DNA of 64,000 nucleotides from WRDF01 sp031552235 (GCA_031552235.1 JAVBMR010000024.1:1-64000), one strand, 5' to 3'. Counted from the stretch's first letter, positions 50,200-57,849 are shown. The notes: generated from the letters alone by a model not told the origin. Numbers and translations: made by a program.

Positions 50200-50942
50200 C
50201 AGATGAGGATTAATTGCGTGAGTATAAGGTCGAATACGAGTATCGCCACCGAACTTACGACGACGGCTTTGGTGCTGGCTCGTCCCACTTCGAGCGAGTT
50301 GCCGTTGGCGTAATAGCCGTACATCCCCGAGATGGAGGTAATCAGGAATGCGAACACCGCTATTTTTATAAGCGAGTAGACGATGGAGAACGACTTGAAG
50401 TCGTACATTAGTCCGTCCAGATAGTCCTGCGGGTTGAGGATGCCGGTGGCCGCGGCGATGAAATATCCCCCGAAACAGCCGATTATGATGCTCATGATGG
50501 CCAGGAACGGGAAGAAAAGTACAGTCGCAATTATCTTTGGCAGGACGAGGTAGTTGGCCGAGTTGATGCCCATTATTTCGAGCGCGTCGATCTGTTCGGT
50601 TATGCGCATCGTGCCGATCTCGGAGGCGATGTTGCTGCCCACCTTGCCGGCGAGGATGAGCGCCACGACGGTCGAACTGAATTCGAGGATCATGACCTCG
50701 CGCGTGGCGTATCCGATGAGCATTTTGGGTACGAACGGCGATTCGAGGTTTATTGCCATTTGGAGCGCTACCACCGCGCCCATGAATATGGAAATGATGG
50801 CGGCGATGCCTATCGAATTGAGGCCCAGAGCTTCCATTTCGAACACCACGCGCCTGTAGAATATGGGCCATTTGTCGGGCTTGGCGAGGACCCGGCTCAT
50901 CATGATGAAATAGCGCCCGAGGAAAGTGAAAAATCTCATCAT
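50199..50942 (-). CDS. ABC-transporter permease, MlaE-like
   Basis: A 247-residue inner-membrane protein of the MlaE/YrbE family, with five to six hydrophobic segments. Marks: VVFEMEALGLNSIGIAAIISIFMGAVVALQMAINLE, LIGYATREVMILEFSSTVVALILAGKVGSNIASEIGTMRITEQIDALEIMGIN (the conserved A-G-x-G-x-x-IA-E-G-x-M cytosolic loop), and LPKIIATVLFFPFLAIMS. The pair with the ATPase should move phospholipids between the membranes to maintain outer-membrane asymmetry. Confidence 0.9.
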   Translation of the reverse strand: MMRFFTFLGRYFIMMSRVLAKPDKWPIFYRRVVFEMEALGLNSIGIAAIISIFMGAVVALQMAINLESPFVPKMLIGYATREVMILEFSSTVVALILAGKVGSNIASEIGTMRITEQIDALEIMGINSANYLVLPKIIATVLFFPFLAIMSIIIGCFGGYFIAAATGILNPQDYLDGLMYDFKSFSIVYSLIKIAVFAFLITSISGMYGYYANGNSLEVGRASTKAVVVSSVAILVFDLILTQLILI

Positions 50943-50948
50943 GCCGCC

Positions 50949-51251
50949 TTATTGTTTTTCCTGTTCTGCATCCTGCACCTCTTCGTACTCGACATAATCA
51001 CCTACGTTGCGGTTTACTTTTTTACTTGTTGCCTGTGCCTGTTCCACACGGACCTCGCCTTCTTTTTTGCGTGCGTCATCGGCGCCGTCCTGCCTGCGGT
51101 CTCCGGCGTATGCCGATCCCTGGTCCTGGCCGAACTGATCGGCAAACTCGCGCTGCTTGCGCACGAGCCACCAGCGCAACAGGATCTTACCTACCCACCC
51201 GAGCAGGTAGAATACCATTATCGTTATGAAGATGAATGAAAGGAATCCCAT
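50949..51251 (-). CDS. DUF4834-family small membrane protein
   Basis: A 100-residue protein with an N-terminal membrane segment (FLSFIFITIMVFYLLGWVGKILLRWWL), then a charged, disordered tail (RKQREFADQFGQDQG, RKKEGEVRVEQAQATSKKVNRNVGDYVEYEEVQDAEQEKQ). This build matches DUF4834, known only from Bacteroidetes and of unknown function. It is six bases upstream of the MlaE-like gene and shares its operon, which may point to a role in envelope maintenance. Confidence 0.8.
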   Translation of the reverse strand: MGFLSFIFITIMVFYLLGWVGKILLRWWLVRKQREFADQFGQDQGSAYAGDRRQDGADDARKKEGEVRVEQAQATSKKVNRNVGDYVEYEEVQDAEQEKQ

Positions 51252-51273
51252 GTTTTACAGTGTGACGATTAGG

Positions 51274-51281
51274 CAAAGATA
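51274..51281 (-). promoter_or_regulatory. -7 box for the DUF4834-mlaEF operon
   Basis: TATCTTTG on the minus strand, 22 bases upstream of the DUF4834 ATG. Confidence 0.5.
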
Positions 51282-51476
51282 ACGAGATTTTCCGAAAATA
51301 TTGTTCCGATTAATAATCAATTAATATATCACGTGTCATGCAGGCGCAATTAAGTTGTGGCTGTCAGGTATCAGAATACGTCTCTGCCCGAGTCGAGGCA
51401 GCTGTCATGACGATCCGAACTTTAGTCAGTTACAGCCAATGTGTTCATTAATTGTCGATAGAAACAGGGGCGGCGT

Positions 51477-51507
51477 TTTGCAAAGAAGCGCCGAATTGGT
51501 AACTTTG
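51477..51507 (+). promoter_or_regulatory. Consensus promoter of purB
   Basis: TTTG (51477-51480), 19 bases, TAACTTTG (51500-51507), 23 bases before the ATG. Confidence 0.8.
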
Positions 51508-51530
51508 CTCCCTTAACAAGTCAGATTATT

Positions 51531-52877
51531 ATGGAACTTAGCAAAATAACAGCTATCAGCCCGGTCGACGGACGATACAGGGGCGCTACCGAGCCTCTGG
51601 ACGATTATTTCTCGGAATACGCGCTCATACGTTACAGGGTGCTGGTCGAGATAGAATATTTCATCGCGCTGTGCGAGATACCGCTTCCGCAACTCGCCGG
51701 TGTCGGCAAGGAGAAATTCGACGCCCTGCGCGGCATATACCGCGAGTTTACTGTCGAAGACGCGCTGCGTGTGAAGGAGATCGAGCGTACGACGAATCAC
51801 GACGTGAAGGCCGTGGAGTACCTGATAAAGGAGAAAATGGACGCACTCGGGCTTGCCGGACACAAGGAATTCGTGCATTTCGGCCTCACGTCGCAGGACA
51901 TAAACAACACCGCGACGCCCTATTCTTTGCGCGACGCCGCCCACGACGTCTACTATCCGCTACTGGAAGAGATGCTGGGGCAACTGGAAGCCATGGCCGA
52001 AGACTGGAAAGACGTGCCGTTGCTCGCTCGCACGCACGGACAGCCCGCATCGCCTACGAAACTGGGCAAGGAGTTCCAGGTTTATATCGAACGCGTGAAC
52101 AAGCAGGTCGACCTGCTGCGCGCCATTCCCGCCCCGGCCAAGTTCGGCGGCGCTACGGGTAACTTCAACGCCCACATGGCCGCATATCCCGAGATCGACT
52201 GGGTGGCTTTCGCCAACCATTTCGTGAACGACATACTGCGCCTCGACCGCTCGCAGACCACCACGCAGATAGAGCACTACGACAACATGGCGGCGATATT
52301 CGACGCATTCAAGCGCATCAATACCGTGCTTATCGACATGTGCCGCGACATCTGGACATACGTTTCGATGGACTATTTCAAGCAGAGGATAAAAGCCGGC
52401 GAGGTGGGTTCTTCGGCCATGCCGCACAAGGTCAACCCTATCGACTTTGAGAATGCCGAGGGTAACCTCGGTATCGCCAACGCGCTGTTCGAACACCTGT
52501 CGGCAAAACTCCCGGTGTCGAGGCTCCAGCGCGACCTGACCGACTCGACCGTACTGCGCAACATGGGCGTGCCGATAGCGCACACTGTCATAGCTTTCCG
52601 CTCTATCATGAAAGGCCTCGGGAAACTCATCATCAACACCGACGCTATCGAACGTGACCTTGAGAACAACTGGGCTGTGGTGGCCGAGGGTATCCAGACC
52701 ATCCTGCGCCGCGAAAATTACCCCTCGCCCTACGAGGCCCTCAAGGCCCTTACGCGTACGAACGCGGCCATAACCAAGGAAACCATGCGCGAGTTCATCG
52801 ACACGCTCGACGTGAGCGAAAGCGTCAAGGAAGAGCTGCGCAGGCTCAGCCCCCAGACCTATACAGGTATCTATTAG
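51531..52877 (+). CDS. purB: Adenylosuccinate lyase
   Basis: A 448-residue homotetrameric lyase of the fumarase/aspartase superfamily, acting at two steps of purine synthesis. Marks: ISPVDGRYRGATEPLDDYFSEYALIRYRVLVE at the start, TNHDVKAVEYLIKEKM, FVHFGLTSQDINNTA, ARTHGQPASPTKLGKE, and the signature loop GSSAMPHKVNPIDFENAEGN with the catalytic Ser. The build is the E. coli-like form. It has its own promoter and terminator. Confidence 0.96.
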   Translation: MELSKITAISPVDGRYRGATEPLDDYFSEYALIRYRVLVEIEYFIALCEIPLPQLAGVGKEKFDALRGIYREFTVEDALRVKEIERTTNHDVKAVEYLIKEKMDALGLAGHKEFVHFGLTSQDINNTATPYSLRDAAHDVYYPLLEEMLGQLEAMAEDWKDVPLLARTHGQPASPTKLGKEFQVYIERVNKQVDLLRAIPAPAKFGGATGNFNAHMAAYPEIDWVAFANHFVNDILRLDRSQTTTQIEHYDNMAAIFDAFKRINTVLIDMCRDIWTYVSMDYFKQRIKAGEVGSSAMPHKVNPIDFENAEGNLGIANALFEHLSAKLPVSRLQRDLTDSTVLRNMGVPIAHTVIAFRSIMKGLGKLIINTDAIERDLENNWAVVAEGIQTILRRENYPSPYEALKALTRTNAAITKETMREFIDTLDVSESVKEELRRLSPQTYTGIY

Positions 52878-52911
52878 CAGGCGCAACGGCTTGCCGGCAA
52901 GGCAGGCGGCA

Positions 52912-52950
52912 GTAAAAAAGAGGGCGGCGAATTTTCGCCGCCCTCTTTTT
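52912..52950 (+). terminator. Terminator of purB
   Basis: AAAAAAGAGGGCGGCGAA pairs with TTCGCCGCCCTCTTTTT: a very strong stem with a T-run. Confidence 0.93.
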
Positions 52951-53458
52951 GCGGGATGGTACGTGGTTGCTGGCGGTATGCATGGCTGCCCTGCTGCCCC
53001 GCATATCCCGATGAATACCCTGTGTCGTGTGTTCGCCTGCAACCCGGCCGCTGTGTCCGCCTCGCCATTTTAAGAAAATTACATACCTTCAACACCGTTA
53101 ACCGTAACGACCGCTGTCTTGACAAGTGTATTGTTGTAATAGACGAGCAACTGGCTTTATGCCGGTTGCCAAGCAATTCCGCTGCCGTTGCACAAGCCAT
53201 AACTCAGGAACGAGTATGATATGCTATATACCAACAATAAAATCACCAAAGCACATTGCGGTGTATGTGGCGAAAAAAATTATGATGGCTATTTGTTTGT
53301 TGTTTTCTTATCCCTACGATACCTCGGTAAGTGTGAATAATAAAAAACTGTAGCCAAATAGGTCGGGAATAAAAAATCTGAGAATTAACTGAGATTTAGT
53401 TTGATGTTTCGTTTTCAGAACATTATGATTATTATGGTCATTGCGATTATTGGGGATG
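52951..53458. other. Gene-free stretch between purB and rubredoxin
   Basis: I see no convincing gene. The composition becomes AT-rich after about 53210. An open frame at 53221-53356 (45 codons from the ATG) has no recognisable features. No hairpin or repeat of the families found elsewhere is evident. Confidence 0.5.
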
Positions 53459-53489
53459 CTTGTCGATTTGAAATAATACTATATCTTTG
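53459..53489 (+). promoter_or_regulatory. Promoter of the rubredoxin gene
   Basis: CTTG (53459-53462), 19 bases, TATCTTTG (53482-53489), the same arrangement as for gapA. The leader of about 45 bases carries a CCCCT-ATG-AGGGG hairpin. Confidence 0.65.
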
Positions 53490-53538
53490 TAGAAGTCCCC
53501 TATGAGGGGGTGTTGTAAATTTTAAATTCAAGATAGAT

Positions 53539-53697
53539 ATGAAAAAGTATGTATGTGATGTTTGCGGATACGTTTACGATCCTGTAATCGGCGACCCGGA
53601 CGGCGGCGTGGCGCCAGGAACGGCTTTCGAAGATATACCCGAGGATTGGGTTTGCCCGATCTGCGGAGTGGGTAAGGACTCTTTCTCGGAGATGTAG
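53539..53697 (+). CDS. rub: Rubredoxin
   Basis: A 52-residue mononuclear iron protein. The ATG at 53539 starts MKKYVCDVCGYVYDP, with the four iron ligands Cys6, Cys9 (CDVCG), Cys39 and Cys42 (CPICGVG). Between them are the invariant GDPDGGVAPGT and IPEDWVCP segments, as in typical anaerobe rubredoxins. It acts as a one-electron carrier, often to rubrerythrin or superoxide reductase; none of these partners is adjacent. The gene is monocistronic with promoter and hairpin terminator. Confidence 0.97.
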   Translation: MKKYVCDVCGYVYDPVIGDPDGGVAPGTAFEDIPEDWVCPICGVGKDSFSEM

Positions 53698-53700
53698 GAT

Positions 53701-53740
53701 ACATCGGCGCCACTGTGAAAGCAGTGGCGCTGATGTTTAA
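53701..53740 (+). terminator. Terminator of rubredoxin
   Basis: ACATCGGCGCCACTG / CAGTGGCGCTGATGT with a TGAAAG loop, one G-T pair, followed by TTAATTAAT. Confidence 0.8.
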
Positions 53741-53816
53741 TTAATATCTGATGGTAGGATTTCCCGCTGTTTCCGGTGATCCTGCAATCACAATACCGCG
53801 CAGTTTACTCGCAGTA

Positions 53817-54365
53817 TTATAACACGTTTATGATCCGCGACCCTTGTTTGAGGGCGCGTTTTACGGTATATGCCGTGCCGCCTTTCGCCCCGTTGTAATA
53901 GCACACCAGGGCGGTGCTGTTGTCAACGAGGAAATCGTTGCGGCGGTGGAAGCAGTCGTGCGAATAGTGCCGGCATATCGTAGTCTGCCCGTCGGCATGC
54001 GAGAGGACATATTCGTAGGTTTCCATTGTTTCCGGCGAAAAATTGGCCGCCTGTCCGGGGTGGGGTATTATTGCCAGCAGGCGTATCCCGTGGAATTCCC
54101 TGCGGAGGTTTATGACTGCCAGCGCGGCCGTCAGGTCGAAACCCTCGGCCATGCCGCACAGGAATGTATCGTATCCGGCCACGCACAAACGACCGACAGC
54201 CTCCGTTATTCGTGCCGTTAGAGCGCTGTCTCCATCACGGTATTGGCTGCCAAAGCCGCTGTCCATGTTGCTGTTAAGGCTGCCGAAAAGGGTAGGTTCG
54301 CCTTCCGCCATTTTGAATGAGCGGTGGCCCGAGAATGCCGCAGTCTTGTTTTTGTCTATGTCCAT
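53817..54365 (-). CDS. SLOG-fold protein (DUF1273/YpsA-like)
   Basis: A 182-residue protein starting MDIDKNKTAAFSGHR. The start is forced because the next Met lies after the FSGHR motif. Marks of the SLOG nucleotide-binding fold: AFSGHRSF (loop 1), YDTFLCGMAEGFDLTAALAVINLRRE (GG/GMAEG loop), LLAIIPHPGQAANFS, RRNDFLVDNSTALVCYYNGAKGGTAYTVKRAL. Related YpsA-type proteins bind nucleotide-like ligands or are linked to phage defence and cell-division effects; function here is unknown. The -7-like box TATATTTG lies only four bases before the ATG (see the repeat at 54368). Confidence 0.75.
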   Translation of the reverse strand: MDIDKNKTAAFSGHRSFKMAEGEPTLFGSLNSNMDSGFGSQYRDGDSALTARITEAVGRLCVAGYDTFLCGMAEGFDLTAALAVINLRREFHGIRLLAIIPHPGQAANFSPETMETYEYVLSHADGQTTICRHYSHDCFHRRNDFLVDNSTALVCYYNGAKGGTAYTVKRALKQGSRIINVL

Positions 54366-54367
54366 GG

Positions 54368-54453
54368 GGCAAATATAGCGAAAGTCGAGAGCAATCGCGA
54401 AAGCTTGCTTTCGGAAAATTGCCGAGACGCCTCCTGTATTCAGCAAATATAGT
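54368..54453 (-). repeat. Promoter-like repeat (type C), two boxes upstream of the SLOG gene
   Basis: Read on the minus strand, two CTATATTTGC boxes (54370-54377 and 54444-54451) flank a hairpin (CGAAAGC-TT-GCTTTCG, with GCAAT/ATTGC outside) and the block GAGGCG-type sequence ending TCCTG. The same order recurs upstream of mazG (59376-59450). A decayed further unit extends to about 54480. Confidence 0.7.
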
Positions 54454-54510
54454 GAAAACCGAGAGGCAGACCTCATGCATGGGTATTCTTGTGAATAGGC
54501 ATTTTTATTC

Positions 54511-54532
54511 GGTATTATCCTGTTTGATGTTG
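54511..54532 (+). repeat. Type A repeat end (solo)
   Basis: GGTATTATCCTGTTTGATGTTG matches the left end of the 28574 element (GGAATTATCCCTTTTCATGTTG) and lies 60 bases before the full type A copy at 54592. Confidence 0.7.
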
Positions 54533-54591
54533 TAATGTTTTTTCGACTTGCAGAGCAAACCGAAAAAATGACATAAACCTGAAGAAGATCT

Positions 54592-54824
54592 GAATTATCC
54601 GTTTTAATCTTGTTCGGCCTTCGAAGAAGGCCGTCAGGCGCCCACGAGGGGGGGCAGGGGCGCCTGAACCGACGCTCGCAGCAGGAGCAGAGACTGCTTG
54701 CAGACTATGCCCCGCCAGGAGGAGGAAAACGAATCGTTTTTTGATTCGTCAACAAAAGTATTTTGTACAGCCAGGCATTCTCTTCGTCGGAGAGATTACA
54801 AGGCGAAACGGGATAATCCTAAAG
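54592..54824 (+). repeat. MITE-like element, type A, copy 2 (full length)
   Basis: It runs from GAATTATCCGTTTTAATC to GGGATAATCCTAAAG and is collinear with 7142-7378: TTCGGCCTTC hairpin, TCAGGCGCC...GGCGCCTGA stem (tip degraded relative to copy 1), CGACGCTCGCAGC, GACTGCTTGCAG, GGAGGAAAACGAATCG, TTCGTCGGAGAGATTACA. It fills much of the 607-base gap between the SLOG gene and the DUF4890 gene. Confidence 0.88.
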
Positions 54825-54842
54825 AAGTTAATGCTGAATAAT

Positions 54843-54871
54843 AAAGGCGCGGCCCATAGGGCCGCGCTTTC
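54843..54871 (-). terminator. Probable terminator of the DUF4890 gene
   Basis: AAAG(G)CGCGGCCC-ATA-GGGCCGCGCTTT with one bulged base and T/A-rich flanks, about 100 bases after the stop. Confidence 0.65.
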
Positions 54872-54972
54872 TGTTGTTCGCATGTTTGCCGCGTTTCATG
54901 TCCGCGGCGGAAGTGTTATGCCGCGTAGCAGGATGGCCGGAGCCGCTGTTGCCGCGACGACTGCGGTAGATG

Positions 54973-55458
54973 TTATTGCTGCGGAGCCGGTGCGGCGGGA
55001 GCGTTGTTGCCGGGGCGCTGTCCGCGTTGTCCCTGTGCGTTTTTCATGCGTTCTTCCATTTGTTTCCTGCGCTCGGCCTGTTTGTCCTCGTACTGTTTGT
55101 ACTGCTCGCCGGTCAGGATCTTTTTCATCTCGGCGTTGAAACTTGCCTGTGATTTTTCCATCTGGGCCCTGCGGTCTTCCATAGATGGCCTTTCTCCGTC
55201 TTTCGGGCGGTTGGCTGCATATTCTTTCTGCTGTTTTTCCAGAAGCGCTTTAACTTCGCCTTTTTGCTTGTCGCTGAGCTGGTATTCCTTAGTCATCTGA
55301 TCTACCTGCCTGTCGATCATTTGTTCCGGTGTGGGGCGTTCGCCCTGGGCCTGTCCTTGGCGCGGGCCGCGGTTGCCTCCGTTTGTGGGTTGCGCCGATA
55401 CGCCGAATACCATCGCGGCCATTGCGGTTATCATGGCCGCTTTCATTAAGTTTTTCAT
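54973..55458 (-). CDS. DUF4890-family periplasmic protein (Spy/CpxP-like)
   Basis: A 161-residue secreted protein (signal MKNLMKAAMITAMAAMVFGVSAQ is split by nothing unusual; cleavage after SAQ). It is mainly helical and charged: TPEQMIDRQVDQMTKEYQLS, KGEVKALLEKQQKEY, then a conserved MEKSQASFNAEMKKILTGEQYKQY, which has the L-T-x-x-Q character of the Spy/CpxP group. The tail is Gln/Gly/Pro-rich. DUF4890 proteins in Bacteroidetes are of unknown role; a chaperone-like function is inferred from the LTxxQ resemblance. It lies downstream of the LytTR regulator gene on the same strand. Confidence 0.75.
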   Translation of the reverse strand: MKNLMKAAMITAMAAMVFGVSAQPTNGGNRGPRQGQAQGERPTPEQMIDRQVDQMTKEYQLSDKQKGEVKALLEKQQKEYAANRPKDGERPSMEDRRAQMEKSQASFNAEMKKILTGEQYKQYEDKQAERRKQMEERMKNAQGQRGQRPGNNAPAAPAPQQ

Positions 55459-55615
55459 TTTCAGTAGGTTTTAGAAAGTTTGCGTCATTTTATTTATACT
55501 GGACTTGCGCCCGATACAAAAATATACAAATAACCCGCAGTCCGTTCGGTTTTCTTGTAAAACGGAAAAACGTGGCGGTGAACCGACCGGCGGCTGGTTT
55601 GAAATGCTTGGTTAG

Positions 55616-56368
55616 TTACTGTGCCGCCGTGAGCCAGCGCTTGAATTCCGGCACGCGTGCCTTGCTTATCACGATGCGCTCCGGCGTTTTCATCCTGAGG
55701 TTCACGCTGAGCCTGCTGCCGAACCATACCGATATCTCCTCCACGGCCGCCCGGGATATGATGAACTGCCTGTTGGCACGGAAAAAGCCGCTTTCGGAGA
55801 GCATTGGCATAACGGCGTCGAGCGCCTTGTCGTAGGGCAGGGTGCGCCCGTCGAAAGTCGTGATGGCGACACGCTCCTGCGTTGTGTAGAAGAACGCTAT
55901 CTCTGACGGTTTGAGCGGTATGATCTTGTCCTTGACGTGGATGAGGAAGCCTCCGGCGTTATGGTGCCCGGCCATTTGCGAAACCCTGCCTGTGTATTCT
56001 TCTCGGTCGGTTTTGGTGAGCCTTGCCAGTTTTTCGATCGCCCGCCGCACGTCATCCGGCTTGATGGGCTTGAGCAGGTAGTCGATGCTGTTCACGCGGA
56101 AAGCTTCGAGCGCGTAGTTCTCGTAGGCTGTCGTGAAGACGATGGGCGAACTGATCTGCACCTGTTCGAATATGCGGAAGGCGTCGCCGTCGGCCAAGTG
56201 GATATCCATGAACACGAGGTCGGGATGCGGGTTTGCCGAGAACCACTTTACCGCGTCGCGCACGCTCTCTATTTCGGAAATGACCTCGCATTCGGGACAC
56301 ACCTCGCGGATTATCGCCAGGAGGTTTTGCGTAGCGGCGGTCTCGTCCTCTATAATGACTGTTTTCAT
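55616..56368 (-). CDS. LytTR-family response regulator
   Basis: A 250-residue two-component regulator. The receiver domain (1-120) has the acidic pocket VIIEDE, phospho-acceptor Asp in DLVFMDIHLADG (about residue 55), Thr in VFTTAYENYALEAF and Lys in YLLKPI. The C-terminal LytTR DNA-binding domain (about 145-250) reads FLIHVKDKIIPLKPSEIAFFYTTQERVAITTFDG and FFRANRQFIISRAAVEEI. It overlaps the kinase gene by four bases (ATGA), so they are coupled. Its nearest downstream gene is the DUF4890 gene, a plausible but unproved target. Confidence 0.93.
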   Translation of the reverse strand: MKTVIIEDETAATQNLLAIIREVCPECEVISEIESVRDAVKWFSANPHPDLVFMDIHLADGDAFRIFEQVQISSPIVFTTAYENYALEAFRVNSIDYLLKPIKPDDVRRAIEKLARLTKTDREEYTGRVSQMAGHHNAGGFLIHVKDKIIPLKPSEIAFFYTTQERVAITTFDGRTLPYDKALDAVMPMLSESGFFRANRQFIISRAAVEEISVWFGSRLSVNLRMKTPERIVISKARVPEFKRWLTAAQ

Positions 56369-57717
56369 GCCTGCGGTTTTATCAGCGGAAGGATCACGGT
56401 AAATTCCTTCCCGTCGTTTACGATCGTGATATCCTTGCCAGTTAGGAGGCGGTAGCGTTCCGAGAGGTTGCTCAGCCCGATGCCTGTCCCGTCGCTTTTG
56501 TCGATCTTGGGGTTGACCGTATTCGTGACGCGGATGTTGCCGTTGCCGTCGGTATGGATGTCGATGTGCATCGGTTCGAGGGTCGTGATGGTGTTGTGCT
56601 TCACGGCGTTTTCGAGCAGCGGCTGGAATGTCAGCGAGGGCATAGTCCAGTCGAGGTACGATTCGTCAACCTTGAAATTGACGGACAGTTTGCCCTCGTA
56701 GCGTATTTCGAGCAGGTATTTGTAGGCGTCGGTAAATTTGAGTTCGTCGCCGAGGGTTATCTTGCCGGTGGAGCCATTCTGGAGTATGTAGCGGAAAATA
56801 TCCGACATGTGGTCTATGTATGTGAGCGCCTGCTTATTGTGCTGTTCGCGCACGAGCATCGACAGCGAGTTGAGCGAGTTGAAGAAAAAGTGCGGGTTCA
56901 TCTGGTTGATGAGCGTGCTGTAAGTCGCCTGCAGGTTCTCCGTTTTCAGTTTCTCGTTTTCGAGCATTATGTTCTGGCGCTGCGATATCAGCCCGTATAT
57001 TTTGCCATACAGGGCCGCCACGACGAGCAGCAGCGAACATTTCAGCATCAGGGTCGGATCGTACATGTCGCGGGCCGGGAACCTGAAGGTCGGCATAATC
57101 TCGCCGTTCCACGCGACCCTCGGGGCGAGGAAATAGGCCAATACCGCGATCAGCACGCACATCATGAGGTTCACGGGGAAATCCCACGGGTTTTTCCTGC
57201 GCGGGGTGTACGTCGCCAGCGAGATGAGGATGAACCCGACAGCAAAGAAATACACCATCTGCATGGCCTGGAAAGGCGGCGACTGCGAGACGATCCAGCG
57301 CAGGCGGTATTCCCTGCGTGTCGGCGGCCTGTTATGGTCGTTATTGTTTATGGCCGATGCCATCGCTGCGCTGTCGGGCCTCTGAAGCGATAGGGCGAGG
57401 AGTATCTCTTTGGGCAGCGTTTCCTTTATACTGTCCGGGAGTTGTATCCGGGCGAGGCTGTCGAATACGGTTCTTGCCTGCGCCATTACTGAATCGCGGT
57501 GTCCTCTGGGCGGACGGTGCTGGCCGGGGATGTAATATGTCCTTTTGCCTACGTGTACGGTGTCGATGACCACATTGTCCGACTCGGCGATACGGGCGGC
57601 CACGGCAGCCGTTTCACGCATGACTATGAGTATGTCGGCGATGTTCACTATCACACTCACGCCAAGCGCTATAAGCAGGTTGGCGACTATGGTGCGGGCT
57701 TTCTTTGACAGTTGCAT
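56365..57717 (-). CDS. LytS/YehU-type sensor histidine kinase
   Basis: A 450-residue membrane kinase. Four membrane helices are visible: TIVANLLIALGVSVIVNIADIL, MVYFFAVGFILISLATY, LMMCVLIAVLAYFLAP and LLLVVAALYGKIYGL. A periplasmic loop of about 120 residues after the first helix is the likely sensor. The kinase core is of the His_kinase (LytS) type: NQMNPHFFFNSLNSLSMLV with the phospho-His, then NAVKHNTITTLEPMH, IRVTNTV, GTGIGLSNLSERYRLLTG for ATP binding. It phosphorylates the coupled LytTR regulator. The signal is unknown. Confidence 0.93.
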   Translation of the reverse strand: MQLSKKARTIVANLLIALGVSVIVNIADILIVMRETAAVAARIAESDNVVIDTVHVGKRTYYIPGQHRPPRGHRDSVMAQARTVFDSLARIQLPDSIKETLPKEILLALSLQRPDSAAMASAINNNDHNRPPTRREYRLRWIVSQSPPFQAMQMVYFFAVGFILISLATYTPRRKNPWDFPVNLMMCVLIAVLAYFLAPRVAWNGEIMPTFRFPARDMYDPTLMLKCSLLLVVAALYGKIYGLISQRQNIMLENEKLKTENLQATYSTLINQMNPHFFFNSLNSLSMLVREQHNKQALTYIDHMSDIFRYILQNGSTGKITLGDELKFTDAYKYLLEIRYEGKLSVNFKVDESYLDWTMPSLTFQPLLENAVKHNTITTLEPMHIDIHTDGNGNIRVTNTVNPKIDKSDGTGIGLSNLSERYRLLTGKDITIVNDGKEFTVILPLIKPQA

Positions 57718-57778
57718 CCGGGTAGGTTTAGAGTGTGGTTATATCTTTATGTATAACTGCGATATTCGTAACAAAAAA

Positions 57779-57849
57779 CATCCCGCGGTTGCGGGGGCGA
57801 CGATGAAATCGCCGGGCCGCGGGATGTTGCGGCGGCCATAGGCAGCTGC
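57779..57849 (+). repeat. Palindromic REP-like element, copy 6
   Basis: Outer stem CATCCCGCGG (57779-57788) / CCGCGGGATG (57817-57826), inner GGCGA/TCGCC pairing, stem 2 GCGGCGGCC-ATA-GGCAGCTGC (57829-57849) with two mismatches. It fills the gap between the kinase gene and the carbonic-anhydrase-like gene. Confidence 0.88.

Noticed and set aside
50200..50871. N-terminal extension of the MlaF-like ATPase frame
   Set aside because: It overlaps the MlaE-like permease in another frame; the ATPase fold starts at MIKAEHIY.
53126..53353. 75-codon frame between purB and rubredoxin
   Set aside because: No recognisable domain, no promoter box, and the N-terminal third is GC-skewed while the rest is AT-rich; more likely chance.
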